Assembly: GCA_026419775.2 (NCBI GenBank)
Contig: JAOPGA020000078.1
Span: forward strand, 99,063-163,062
Length of the DNA stretch: 64,000 nucleotides
Direction of reading: 5' to 3'
Origin: Acrasis kona
Lineage: Eukaryota > Heterolobosea > Eutetramitea > Acrasida > Acrasidae
Shown here piece after piece: positions 1 to 11,104 of the stretch (the stretch's first letter is position 1; the number at the start of each line of letters is the position of its first letter). The position numbers were made by a program, and so were the translations under genes. The notes below the pieces were generated by a model. The model was not told the DNA's origin. It saw only the letters and a list, made by a program, of their open reading frames with translations, and did no database searches.

Positions 1-1123
1 CACGAGGCAATAAAAAACTGGAACAACACAAAGTACAAAGAACTTTTTAAAATGATCAAAGTCAATGTTTTCATCTTGTTTGTTTTGTAACTTTTTCTTG
101 TTTCTCTTGTGCTTTTGACTTTGTGGATCGTAACATGTTCTTGCAAGTTGTAACCCAATAGCAGCCCAATCTCTCATTTCGTCCGTTCCGTTCAACTCGT
201 CAAAGATCTTTTGCAATAGAACGCTCAAGTATACGTGGTTGAGTCCTGACAAGACGCTCTTGTTGATGGAATCTAAAGTGTGAAACACTCACAACGAGTC
301 AACTTACCATTGGAGAACATTCTTGTAATGAGGCGGCACACAGCGGCCCTTGCGTCATCTGTTTGGAATATACCCAAGTTTATAATTGTGTCTTGCCAAG
401 GCAACATGTTCAAGTGAGAGTGCTCTATAAATAAATGAGTGAATGTGTGAACTGGTGCTTACCATTTTTGCCTAAAACATCCAAAAATTGTATGGCATAC
501 TTTGACAAGAAACCTTGCTTGCAGGCAAGATTAAAGGTACACCCCATGATTCCACCCTTTGTTATCTTATCAATCATCAATTGGTTGTTTTCCTTTGTGG
601 TCGTCATTATCTCCAGAGAACCATACGTTGATTTGTAAATGAAATAAGCAATCATGTCGGTGATTTTGTTTTGAACATGTTCCCCAAACGTTGGATATAT
701 AACTTCAGGCTGATCGTCTGGACTCAAATCAACATCAAAGACAACGTCTTTCTTATAACTGTTTTGGAATAGTAACAGAAACTTCCTAAGAATATTTATG
801 ACATCGTCATCCTCAAGTGTTTTTTTGTATATTTTTGAGTAGCCGAACAAAAAGTACGTTTGTAGTTGCTGCATTCGTAGGGCTAATACAACAAGATCGA
901 TATAGCTGACTTGGTATAAATTAATGTCATTACTTCTCAATTTTGAAGTTTTCTCATTCAAGTATTCGATATTGTTCGTCATGATGTCATCTTTACGAAT
1001 ATATTCGTGGATGGAGACCAAAGTAGGAACAGTTACCGACGCGATAGCAGCTGCTACATATCTTTTTTTCAAAGTCCTGTCTGCGTATTTACCGTATGTA
1101 TATAACTTGTAGGCTTTTGACAT
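1..1123 (-). CDS. Partial helical-repeat-like protein, unknown function
   Basis: I do not recognise this protein. Exons on the minus strand run 1123-463, 424-308 and 272 to the left edge, joined by GT-AG introns of 38 and 35 nt. Both joins keep the frame. I chose the ATG at 1123 because the open frame above it begins only with GTG. The product is rich in amphipathic helices and may be armadillo/HEAT-like, with a short basic N terminus. It ends at the window edge in a Lys-rich stretch and is therefore incomplete. The allantoicase gene is divergent from it, 452 bp away. Confidence 0.6.
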
Positions 1124-1575
1124 TGTTTGTAATACCACCTTACAATTCCATGTTTTTAAATACAGGTGCGATCTATAATATTTAGTTCGACACCTGGATT
1201 GGGCTCAATATAATAGTTATGTTAAAAATAAATAGGCACACCTATTGTTCAATATGTCCGATGCTTTGTTCTCGTCGCACTATGCCTGAGTTCTTATGGT
1301 TATGGAGGAAAAACAACTCAAAGTTTGAAAAAGCCTAAAAATAAGTTCGACAGTGCGTCAAAAATTAAAAACCGTCCTGCTCTGACATGCACCCTTAATT
1401 TCACAGCATAACAACCATGCTTATTAAAACTATTGATACTAGTTCCTTCAGTACCTTTTAGATTCGTTGATGTCATTGTTCTGATACTGGTTTGTTATTT
1501 TTTTAAAAATAAACTTTTTATGACAAAATTGTAAAAAGTAGATTTTGATCGAACAACCAAATCAAAAAGTCAAAA
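1124..1575. other. Intergenic stretch between divergent genes
   Basis: This 452-bp AT-rich stretch separates two divergent genes and presumably holds both promoters. I see no ORF, RNA gene or clear repeat in it. Confidence 0.6.
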
Positions 1576-2712
1576 ATGTTGTCAAAGGTTCTTCCACTAT
1601 TTATTTTGATATGCGTGGTTTTCGGTCTAGAACAGACTTCAAATGTTGGAGAACGACCAGCGTTTGTCAATAATGTAAATTTACTATCAAGCAGGGTTGG
1701 TGCATCAGTGGTGTCATACAGCGATCAGTTCTTTGCAGAGGCCGAAAATCTATTAAATCCTATCGCACCGGTATTTAAACCACAAACCTTTACAGATCGT
1801 GGGCAGTTGATGGACGGTTGGGAGACCAGACGTCACAATCCTAATGAATATGATTGGGTCATACTCAAGTTGGGTCTTCGTGGTACTATCAGCGGTTTCA
1901 TGATTGACACAGCATTCTTCACAGGTAACCATGGGCCTCAAGCTTCCATTGAAGCAATTCATTTTGATAATGCAAATCCACTACCAGAGGAACTTGAAAA
2001 ATCTGATAAGGTATCCTTTAATCAACTTCGCTTCTTATTATTGTAGTGGGTTGAAGTCCTACCAAAGGTCGATCTACTCCCAGGGTTCATAAATCAATCT
2101 CAACACTATTTTGACTCTTTATCACAAGATCAAATGTGGACTCACTTAAGGCTTAAAATGTATCCAGATGGCGGTATCGCAAGATTCAAAGCATTCGGCA
2201 AGGTTCTACCAGATTGGGACAACATGGATCCTACCCAAGAGATTGATCTTGCATTTGTTGGTAACGGTGCATCAGTCGTTGCCGTGTCCGACATGTACTT
2301 CTCAAGTAAAGACAACATCATCATGCCAGGAAGAGGAATTAACATGGGTGACGGTTGGGAGACAAAAAGATCAAGAACAAAAGGTCACGTTGATTGGCTA
2401 ATCATTAAACTTGGTAGGGCAGCAAAAAAGATTAATTCACTAGAGATTGACACGGCTCACTTTAAGGGAAATTATCCTGAGAGTTGCATTGTAGAAGTTG
2501 CCAATCTGAGCGACTCACAAGATGTTGCTTCTGCAAAGTGGTCCACCCTATTGCCAAGAACAAAACTATCAGCACACAATCAACACATTTTCGACGTTTC
2601 AGTAGATTCTGTCGATAATGCACTCTCCACATCAACCGTAACACATGTCAAATTAACAATCATACCTGATGGAGGTGTGAGCCGTTTAAGAGTGAGAGGT
2701 TTGTTTGTATAA
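1576..2712 (+). CDS. allC: Allantoicase with N-terminal signal-like sequence
   Basis: Allantoicase hydrolyses allantoate to ureidoglycolate and urea in purine breakdown. Exons are 1576-2010 and 2047-2712, with a 36-nt GT-AG intron (2011-2046), and encode 366 aa, the usual size. The family's two tandem repeats are clear. Each carries the block GDGWETKR or MDGWETRR, followed by DW(V/L)I(L/I)KLG and an IDTAxFxGN motif. The first 18 or so residues are strongly hydrophobic (LPLFILICVVF) and look like a signal peptide. This is unusual because the enzyme is normally cytosolic or peroxisomal. The stop codon overlaps AATAAA, and the next gene ends 12 bp away on the other strand. Confidence 0.95.
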
Positions 2713-2724
2713 ATAAAACTTTGT

Positions 2725-5602
2725 TTATTTAAGCCTTGCAGATAATGTATTAATGATTCCTTTGGTCTTTACATCAGCACACTTATCACTACATGTCACC
2801 ATCAATTCGCACAATTTACTCTTGTTCATTTGCTCCAAAGCATCCGACGAGGCACTCAAAACCAACAACAAACCAAAAGCAACTCTCAAGAGATCTACGT
2901 GCTTGTCTTGACTGTTCAAAAGTACGGAAACGCATTCACATGTCATTTCGACAATTGTTGATTCATCGTTGTAATTAGCTCGCACTACATGGTCTCGATA
3001 ACCTTCGAATGATCCTGCCACCATCAAGAATGCAAAAATCTATAATGTCAAACGCATCAAATCACTCGAATTCACTTACATTCATCAACAGGGATGCAAC
3101 ATTATGATCAGGTTCGACGCTCAACTTTTGGTGCATCATGTGAATTAATTTCACACATTCTTTAATCACAAGTCTCTCGACAAACAAACCACAATACTCC
3201 TCATCAGCACTCAACACCAATATCGCACCGGATGCTGCTCTCAACATTTCCAATCTACCAACGCTCATTGTATTGTAATTGGTTTTGATTCTCTCCAACA
3301 ACAATGACACCAAATAGACTTGTTCGGCGATCAATCCTCTTCTCTTGGTGGAGTCCATGCAATTCTGGAGCACATTAATTAAAAGTGCAATGGCGTCATG
3401 TTGTGTGGTTGGACATGAAATGTGATCTGCAACGAAATAAAAGTATCCTGTGCTGGCGAACCAATCCTTGACATGTACGCTATCGGCTGTTAATTTACAA
3501 AACAATCTACACACCATCATTAATAATGCATGGTCGTCGTACTATATTAAATTAATCATCTTGATGATGCATGTCGCTTACTCTTAATAATCCAGCCATG
3601 GCATGTAGGAATGCTTGATCGTTACAAAAATGAATTTTTACATCCTCGCGTTGGTACACCAACTGTAACGCTTTTGTACAAATGTGATGCATGATGTTGT
3701 ATTCTTTTGTGGTTCTGATGGCAAATGTGATCAACTTGGTCAGTATGGTTGCGCTCGTAAAGTAATTGAGTTGTAACAGCTTGCTGAAGAATGTTGTGTT
3801 CATGTGACATGGTGGTTCGTTGATCCTTCGACATGCTGCTTGTTGATGTGCTACGCGTTGAAATCTATTCTTGGCTTCCGCATGATTGGGATCCGACTCA
3901 AAGAATGACTGTCCTGTGAGAGCCGAATCATCTTCTGCTTCTTGAGGAGTGTAGGAATCAAAAGGTGTCAACGTGGATAACACCATGTCTTGTTTACTTG
4001 ATGCTTTGAACTCTACCTTGTCTATACGAACGTCTAGCGATTGATCCCATACGAATGGTTCGTCCTTTGGCTTCAAGTGTAGTGCATAGTCTAACAATTG
4101 AGACAGTGCGGACTTTACTTTTTCGTCAGTGTTTGGATTTTTGATCCGGTCAACCACTTCATTTAAAAAACAATCACCAACATTAATGACACCCGAGTCC
4201 ATTTTGAACGCTAAATAGGCAGAAAGTTGTTCTCTAGGTACATTTGAGTTACTAAATAATTTATTTTCAATTTTAGTGGGTCTGTGGAGAAGTTCTTGAG
4301 AGACCTTGTTACTGATTGTGAGTGCTTTGAGTGCTGTCATAAAGTCGTCCAGTGAAGTGACCTCTGGGTCGTTGACTACCTCTGGTTCCATTTGTAACCT
4401 CTTGTAGCACCAAGTATAAAAGTCATCATCTGCTGTCAAACTCTCTAATCTGGTCCGAAGCAGTAATGTGTCGTAGATGAAACAATTGGACGTGGAATGT
4501 AAAGAATGTACAATCTTTTCAAGTAATGTAACTTCAGAGTTTGGTCCGCTCATTTCAAAAACAATGTCTTCGTACTTGTCACCGAATGGAGGTAAGTAGG
4601 ATCTATATCAAAGTTTAGTAGAGAATGCGATCGAAACGTACCTTCTTGTTACAATGACCACACGCGTTGTTACATTTTCTAATGTCTGTAAGGATATTTG
4701 ATATCCACTCCAAACTGACTTGTCCAAAATTTGGTTAGACCTGTCTTTGTCAAATCCATCACTGCTAACAATTTTGTAGTCGACATTATTTCTCTATATT
4801 GGTTAGTCGAAAATCCAGTGGAAATGCATACTAGGTATTCGCAAGTGGCAACCTTTTCTGCTAGTGTTCGTAGGTTCATTTGAGGCGATTGCATGCTTCT
4901 CTCCTTTACCATTGATACTTTTATAAGATTTCCATCTATTGAATTAGAATAGGTAATAGCTATGGAGAACTTACTGTTGTGCTTAAAAGTGATCGATTTT
5001 AGTTTTGTGTCACTGGTTAAATCATCAGCCCCTTGCTTTTTGTATTCATCATCTAACGCTATGACATATGTACTGAATAATTCTCTTTGATTCTTGCTTG
5101 ATTGAATAAGAGAACTCTCCTTCCTTCTTGTAAATTTAATCTTTTGTTTGACTACATTTAGACTTGCAGATCCAGACAGCATGTTTCTGGTCACGCGGTC
5201 ATTCTTCCAATGTACTCTAAATTCCCTCAACAATTGGTCCTTCTGAGATGTCTCAAAAACAAATTCTTTCTAAAAGAAATATTTAAAAACAATCTTCAAT
5301 GTAACTTACTGTTATCTTTGAGTTACTAAGTGTTATTTGAATCAAGGATGAATCGTCTGGATCTGTGGTGACGGTGCTCAATTGTTCAAATGAAAACTGA
5401 ACAGGTTCATTCTCCATATTCTCGCTTGTTAGATAAAAAAAGTGACTGCACAAGCACAAGTAACATCTTTTCCCCTCCAATTTGACGACACTATGAACAT
5501 GAGTAAAACGATACATGATTATTTTCAAACATACGCATAATACAAGATTCTATCCTTGATCACCTCCTCTAACTGCAACCAAGAAGCACTTCCCTCCCTC
5601 AT
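2725..5602 (-). CDS. PH-like plus armadillo-type protein, RME-8-like N terminus
   Basis: Exons are inferred at 5602-5535, 5490-5310, 5269-4642, 4574-3582, 3541-3080 and 3039-2725, giving about 881 aa. The first 110 residues look PH-like, followed by a region whose layout recalls the N terminus of RME-8/DNAJC13. The rest is helical-repeat-like. No J domain is present. Exon 3 needs one base fewer in the T run at 4726-4729; it then reads into a CNNACGHC cluster and joins the next exon in phase. A 23-nt intron at 4686-4708 is the alternative. The splice acceptor at 4575 is also uncertain (4603 is the other option). The open reading and the family-neutral exon joins are solid; the RME-8 link is a weak inference. 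Confidence 0.55.
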
Positions 5603-5673
5603 CAAATAATTGTGACAGGTAAAATAAACCCCAGTTGACCAATCAAACGTTTCAACAAATCACAAAATTAAAT

Positions 5674-8600
5674 TTATTGTACCCATTGTCTACACGTTGC
5701 AGCTCCACAATAACACTTCATCTTTTTATATATTTGATACTTGTAATCAAAGTTCAATTCCTCCATAGCACTAATATCTCTTTTGGCAAAGAATGCAATC
5801 CTAGATACATAATCATCCTGCACATCCACACCCACCCTCACGCTCAACATGTTGGGCCCACACGAATGATTAAAGAAGCGCGTCAAGTTACCATAACGAT
5901 AAGCATCTATCGTATACTTATTATCGCCTCCAGCCATATCAAACAAGTAACTACATCCCCTCTCATCATAAATATCTCCTCTGCTCTCCGCCTCTGCTTC
6001 CAGTATGACCTCTCCCAAATACTCTTGTATGAACTGATGGGCCTTGATGTCCACGAGAGTCCTCACTCCCCATCCCTTATTCATGGTCTTGAACACTTGC
6101 AACACTAATTCAGGCGAACCACGCTGCACCACGCGGTTATTACAAAATTGATCGCAGCTACAATTCATGTTGCATTCAAAAATCTTATCGTCCACACCTT
6201 CCCCAGGTTTCAACAATCCATTCGCATCGTAACTACAGTGCTTGTTCTCTTGCAAAAGACAACAAGAGCATTTATCGCCACACACGCCCGGACACGTACA
6301 TCCGCTACACTTGTTATGAATGTTCTGATTAATGCTCTCCGTGTCTTTACAATACACCATATTTTCGTAATCACTAATGTATTCTACGTGTGGATAGGGC
6401 TCATGATCACATAGATTGATGGCACTGATGGGATACCTCGCTCTCGCATTACTAATGTCATCAATCTTGTAGTAATACTCCTCCACTACCGGCGAAGTAT
6501 CATCTTGATCATCTTGGTAAATCTTAATCTTTACCAATCCACCCAACAAATCAGTTTCGTTTTGCTGAGCACATTGCTTCAATCGAACATAATTATACAA
6601 ATCGTTAGTTGCCGTTTTCATATCCAACGATATGGAGTCCCTGATGGCTTGTAATTGACTGGCATCCGTCAACATCTCTCCTGGTACGTTCGAATCACGA
6701 TTCAAACTATGATACATGGACTGCATGACTTGTCGCTTGTTAGATGAGCCATGATTAGAATCATTGGCAGACAAGTCGACGACGTTGCTGGATATGATGT
6801 TCTTTAACGTAAACGTACATCCACGCGAAATCAACTCTTGATGAATGGTGGATGGATCGTGACCCAATAAATAACCGAGTAAACACACTAACACTTGTTT
6901 GGGTTGATAACCTAATCCATCGCCAGCGAACAACTGCTCGCAAGTCGAAAAATACTGATTCAGGAACTCCCTCTCCATTTCGCCAACTACATGTGGTTTG
7001 ACGGTCATGCTCAGCGCGATAACCGTTTCGTGATTCAATAACTTGACCGTCAAGTCGCTGAATGAATCCAAGCATGTTTGATAAGAAGCATCTTGATTGG
7101 AAGCTTTCATAAGCTCCAACAAGGTCATGACCGATTCGTGATAAATGTGCGTGACGGGCGATTGATCGTCGACGTGCACAATGTCGCTCGTCACGTCCAA
7201 TATATCCTTTGCCAACTCTTGGTCGTCATAATCCTCTTGCGTGATCTTCTCCAACGACATTTCTCCTCCGTTCCAATAAACGACTTTTAAGGTCAATCCG
7301 ATCCTCTCTCTTCTCCAGTACCGATAGTATAAACGATCGGATAGTATTAGCACTGGAGTTGCACTAAAGTAACCACCCACCACCGTGTACTTTGTGCTAT
7401 GACCCATGTAAATCACCTTGTGCACGTCGTCTACGAACGCTTCGCACAGGGTCTTTGCTGGTTCGAAATTTGGAATGTGAAATGGATCGTTCGCGTCATT
7501 GTATTTTTTGATTTGTGATTGATAAAGTCGATTGATCATTTGATATTTACACCTGTCGTAGGCTGCACTCGAACTCTCGCTGTTGATGCAACTAAATCGT
7601 TCCATGTATGGAATGTTCTCCATCGTGATTAATCGATCCAAACACAATTTCCAATAGTCAATTTGAGAAGCGGGTGCCTCGCTCGGAGATCGCACCATGG
7701 GATCATTTTCGTTGGTCATGTCGAATCCCCATCCGCGCAATATGCCGGCTAATTTATCGCTCGATTGAATCAAATCGTCGGGTTTTACTTCTTGAATGTA
7801 TCGTTCGTATAGATCGCTCACCGTTGATTCTTGTTGAAAGCATTGTTGAAGTAAATACAAAAGCGGTAGGTATAGATTACTCTTGGATACGCGATTCAAT
7901 AAATCATTCTCCAAAGTGAGTCCATCCATCCAAAGGTATTGGACCCATTGAGCATTCTTGTCCTTGGACGATGACGTGCTCTTCCTTTCTTTTTTGATCA
8001 ATGTTTGAGTGTATGACTTACATTGTTGATCGCTCCTGATCAATTGTCCCTGCGACGATACTCTCAATTTTGATCTTGCTTTGATTGTGGATGGTGGCGT
8101 GGACGGAGGTGTGATTGATGGTGGCGTTAATGTCGTTCTTCTTTTTCTGATCACTGTTCCATTGGGTGTGATTGGAGTGGGTGGGGTGGGTGGAGATGCG
8201 GGCGACGTGTGCTTTTTGTTGGTCGTTGTGTTTTGTGTGACTGGTGTTGATGGGTGGTGGTTGGGTGGGGATGGAACGGGACTCGATGTTGGTTGCGGAG
8301 TTGATTTTATTTTTGATTTTCTTTTTCGCAAGGTTCTCTTGTCCTCCGTTATTGGAGTGCTTGGTGTCTCTGGAATCACTTGAGGTGAAGGTTCGTTCTT
8401 TGTGGGAGTGCTTTCTTTTAATGTGGTTTGTGTTCTTTTTGTCCACAGCGGTGTAGCACTTGATTTTGGTGTGCTGGAATGTAAAGGTTGGTCGAAAATT
8501 GTTGGTGTTGGTGCGGTTGTTGTGGTGGTGTCGAGATTAGTTGTCGACGTTTTAACGGGAGGTGGCGGTGGGGGCGATGGTGGTGGATCATTAAATAAAA

Positions 8601-9042
8601 GTACTTTAGGTGGCGTTGTGTGAGTTGGGAAATCAAATATTGAAAATTTTGGTGGCGATGTGTTTGGGGTTTCGTTCACACTTTCTGGGGGTAATGTAGT
8701 GGGTGTAGCGAATTGGCTCAAACTTCGATTATTTTTTCCATTTATAAGTGGTTTGTTGGAGGGTGTTTTTGGTGATGCATCCACCTTGTTCTTTACTTTG
8801 TTCGCGCTTGTGTTTGGTTTAGATGCCTCGCGTTTCAAATCCCCCGCTGTTTCAATGGAACTTGATAAACTTGTATTTATAGAGTTTGAAGAACTTGATG
8901 TTCTGTGTTTTTGTGCTTTGTTGTTTAATTTGATTTTTTTGGAAGTTAAAGGAGTTTGCGGTAGGCTCCTCTTTTTACTTGTGATAGGTTGGGATGGTAT
9001 ATCTATATCATCGTCAGATGAAATGACAATGCTCTCAGACAT
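5674..9042 (-). CDS. SUV39/SETDB-type histone lysine methyltransferase
   Basis: This is a single-exon gene of 1122 aa. A Cys-rich pre-SET domain (about residues 912-968, twelve cysteines) is followed by a SET domain (about 975-1102) with GWGVR, YLGEV, NHSCGPN (from 1058) and ELNFDY. A post-SET motif, CYCGAATC, sits near the C terminus. All parts needed for S-adenosylmethionine-dependent methylation, probably of histone H3 lysine 9, are intact. The N-terminal 330 residues are low-complexity, rich in Ser, Thr, Pro and Lys. A central region of about 500 residues has no domain I recognise. I used the ATG at 9042 because the codon before it is TTG. Confidence 0.9.
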   Translation of the reverse strand: MSESIVISSDDDIDIPSQPITSKKRSLPQTPLTSKKIKLNNKAQKHRTSSSSNSINTSLSSSIETAGDLKREASKPNTSANKVKNKVDASPKTPSNKPLINGKNNRSLSQFATPTTLPPESVNETPNTSPPKFSIFDFPTHTTPPKVLLFNDPPPSPPPPPPVKTSTTNLDTTTTTAPTPTIFDQPLHSSTPKSSATPLWTKRTQTTLKESTPTKNEPSPQVIPETPSTPITEDKRTLRKRKSKIKSTPQPTSSPVPSPPNHHPSTPVTQNTTTNKKHTSPASPPTPPTPITPNGTVIRKRRTTLTPPSITPPSTPPSTIKARSKLRVSSQGQLIRSDQQCKSYTQTLIKKERKSTSSSKDKNAQWVQYLWMDGLTLENDLLNRVSKSNLYLPLLYLLQQCFQQESTVSDLYERYIQEVKPDDLIQSSDKLAGILRGWGFDMTNENDPMVRSPSEAPASQIDYWKLCLDRLITMENIPYMERFSCINSESSSAAYDRCKYQMINRLYQSQIKKYNDANDPFHIPNFEPAKTLCEAFVDDVHKVIYMGHSTKYTVVGGYFSATPVLILSDRLYYRYWRRERIGLTLKVVYWNGGEMSLEKITQEDYDDQELAKDILDVTSDIVHVDDQSPVTHIYHESVMTLLELMKASNQDASYQTCLDSFSDLTVKLLNHETVIALSMTVKPHVVGEMEREFLNQYFSTCEQLFAGDGLGYQPKQVLVCLLGYLLGHDPSTIHQELISRGCTFTLKNIISSNVVDLSANDSNHGSSNKRQVMQSMYHSLNRDSNVPGEMLTDASQLQAIRDSISLDMKTATNDLYNYVRLKQCAQQNETDLLGGLVKIKIYQDDQDDTSPVVEEYYYKIDDISNARARYPISAINLCDHEPYPHVEYISDYENMVYCKDTESINQNIHNKCSGCTCPGVCGDKCSCCLLQENKHCSYDANGLLKPGEGVDDKIFECNMNCSCDQFCNNRVVQRGSPELVLQVFKTMNKGWGVRTLVDIKAHQFIQEYLGEVILEAEAESRGDIYDERGCSYLFDMAGGDNKYTIDAYRYGNLTRFFNHSCGPNMLSVRVGVDVQDDYVSRIAFFAKRDISAMEELNFDYKYQIYKKMKCYCGAATCRQWVQ

Positions 9043-9421
9043 CAAAGGTCAGACAACCTTTTAACAAAGTATCTATTGTAAAATATTTCAGCGGGTTCAG
9101 GCTTCTTGTCTCAACGCGAACTACAGGATGATCAGTTCCAACCAAGCAGAGTTAAATTGTTACTTAGAACACGAAAACACTAAAGATTCCCTATCTCTAT
9201 GATTATATGAACTTTTTAATGTTATCAAATTCTGAGACAAACATTTTATGATTTCGCTACAATTTGATGTAATTTTATTAAGAATAATGCTAAACTCGAT
9301 TTATGAATCGTTTGTTGAATGACAAGTCACTTGTTCATTGCCATGCAGACTTTATGTAGGCATGACTGCGATACCTTAAGAGCAATAGAATAAGGCAAAC
9401 AAAACACAATATAAAAATTTA
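9043..9421. other. Intergenic stretch between divergent genes
   Basis: This is 379 bp between the SET gene and the NSE3 gene, which point away from each other. I see no coding or RNA feature; it is probably promoter sequence. Confidence 0.6.
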
Positions 9422-10540
9422 ATGGCAACATTGACCTTGAAACGTACGCTGAGTGTATTTGAACATTTACTTACAACAGAGAAGTTCACCCGACTTGTTG
9501 ATTTTTACTTACAACAACAACTGATAATGCCACCAAAAGCATCACAATCAAGAAAACAAAAAAGGATTGAAGACGAGTCAGAAGAAGATGATGATGATGT
9601 ATATTCTGAGGAGTCAGAAGATGAGGCTTCCAAGCGCAAGGCACCTACAAAAAGAAACAACGCTTCACAAGATAAAAAAGAGCCTGCTAAGCGGTTAACA
9701 AAGAAGAGGAAGGCAGCAGACGATGACCTAGAGTTTGATGGTGGAGAACAACAAAAAGCCCCACTTGATGCACAAGAAAAGGAGATAATTATTAACGACT
9801 TTATGCGCTTTGCTTTATTTATGGATTCCAAAAAGCTCCCAATCAAAAGGGAGGATGTGAATAAAAATGTCATCCCAGAAATTCACCGAAAAAAGAAGGG
9901 CCTACTCGTCCAGCACATCATTCCAGAGGCGAAAATACGTTTCGAACAAATATTTGGTTTCGAACTTATAGAGCTAGAGAGGCACCCTGTGGAAGCAAAT
10001 ACAAATAATCCAGATGCTCAATTATCACAACTAAGTCAAAAATCAAAGAAACCAAAAGCGCCACCCGCCGATAGCATGTGGATACTACGTCTCAAACAAA
10101 CACCAGATGTGGATCAAAGAACCTCAGAAATACAAAAAGACGTCGACGGACCACATTTGGCGCTACTGATGGTCATTTTATGTTTGACTTATGCCAGAGA
10201 TGGGCCTCTCCCTGAAGAGGACATGTGGGATCATTTGAAAACATTGGGATTGGTGCCAAAAAGAAACCATCCGGTGTTTGGATATCCAGAGAAGGTAATA
10301 GATCAGCTGATAAAGGAACTTTATTTGGAGAAGGTGAGAGATGAGAGGGCGGAGCTACAGCATAAGGCAAACCCAAATGCATTCACAGATGTTAATCAAA
10401 AAAAGACATTTTATGTGTACAAGAGAGGTTCTAGAGTTCAAAAAGAGATGAATCAAGATGCTGTAGAAAAGTATTTGACAAGCGTGATGAGAGGTAGAGC
10501 TCAAAACGGAGCGAGAGAGGATTCTGACCAAGATGAATAA
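9422..10540 (+). CDS. NSE3: NSE3-like MAGE-domain subunit of the SMC5/6 complex
   Basis: This 372-aa single-exon protein carries a MAGE homology domain (about residues 120-350). Recognisable blocks are RFALFMDSKKLPIKREDV, FGFELIELE and the long helix LALLMVILCLTYARDGPLPE. In organisms with a single MAGE protein this is NSE3, which binds the NSE1 RING subunit and NSE4 within SMC5/6 for DNA repair. The N terminus is acidic and basic by turns with nuclear-localisation-type Lys/Arg clusters. A second in-frame ATG at 9527 (MPPKAS) could be the real start; the sequence does not decide. The stop codon lies 10 bp from that of the opposing ATP23 gene. Confidence 0.85.
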   Translation: MATLTLKRTLSVFEHLLTTEKFTRLVDFYLQQQLIMPPKASQSRKQKRIEDESEEDDDDVYSEESEDEASKRKAPTKRNNASQDKKEPAKRLTKKRKAADDDLEFDGGEQQKAPLDAQEKEIIINDFMRFALFMDSKKLPIKREDVNKNVIPEIHRKKKGLLVQHIIPEAKIRFEQIFGFELIELERHPVEANTNNPDAQLSQLSQKSKKPKAPPADSMWILRLKQTPDVDQRTSEIQKDVDGPHLALLMVILCLTYARDGPLPEEDMWDHLKTLGLVPKRNHPVFGYPEKVIDQLIKELYLEKVRDERAELQHKANPNAFTDVNQKKTFYVYKRGSRVQKEMNQDAVEKYLTSVMRGRAQNGAREDSDQDE

Positions 10541-10550
10541 ATGTATTTTT

Positions 10551-11030
10551 TCAAGATTGAAGTTTTATTAAAATGTTATCTGTTATGTCTTTTCCTCTTG
10601 CGTACGAGTTGCATTTTGACATTAAAGAAAGTACTTGCTCTTTTGTTATACCCCTTGGGAAAAAGCTTAATTTGGTTAATATACATTCCTCCTGGCTATC
10701 ATAAATTCTGGAAGGGAACTTGCCGCAATCAATTAGGCCGTACGCTTTGATCTCGGAGCATGATGCTTGTATTTTGTCTCTCATGTTTGCGCCAAGGATA
10801 ATGTGATCGTGCGCATGAACTATTTCGTGCATGAGAACACTTTTAGCAGTATATAGACTTCTATTGTTCCCACTACACATTTTAATTTCATTCAAGAAGG
10901 AGTTGTAAAGCCCTAGATGATAATCACTTGAACACTTTCCCCATATCACTTTTGTTCCCGTTTGTTTCAGTATTTGTTGGTATTCTTTGTCTATTTGATC
11001 CACCAAATCCTCTTGTTTAAATGACCTCAT
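10551..11030 (-). CDS. ATP23: ATP23-like mitochondrial metalloprotease
   Basis: The 159-aa product carries the zinc protease motif HEIVHAHD (His68, Glu69, His72), followed by the ATP23 family block ASCSEIKA...DC. ATP23 works in the mitochondrial intermembrane space, where it processes and helps assemble the F0 ATP synthase subunit Atp6. The protein is shorter than fungal and animal members, which run to about 220-250 aa, and lacks an obvious presequence. It keeps the conserved cysteines around the active site, in line with intermembrane-space import by disulfide relay. The ATG at 11030 is the only reasonable start. Confidence 0.88.
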   Translation of the reverse strand: MRSFKQEDLVDQIDKEYQQILKQTGTKVIWGKCSSDYHLGLYNSFLNEIKMCSGNNRSLYTAKSVLMHEIVHAHDHIILGANMRDKIQASCSEIKAYGLIDCGKFPSRIYDSQEECILTKLSFFPRGITKEQVLSLMSKCNSYARGKDITDNILIKLQS

Positions 11031-11104
11031 TACAAATATCTAACCAACTAATCGAGTGTGCACACCAACAACAAATAAGAATAGAAGATCAAAAAGTAAA
11101 AAAT

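Noticed and set aside
5635-6414. Plus-strand frames of 157 and 88 codons
   Set aside because: They are antisense to the SET and pre-SET domains, which are unmistakable on the minus strand.
8081-8623. Plus-strand Val/Gly-rich frames
   Set aside because: They lie opposite the Thr/Pro-rich low-complexity part of the SET gene and only mirror its biased codons.
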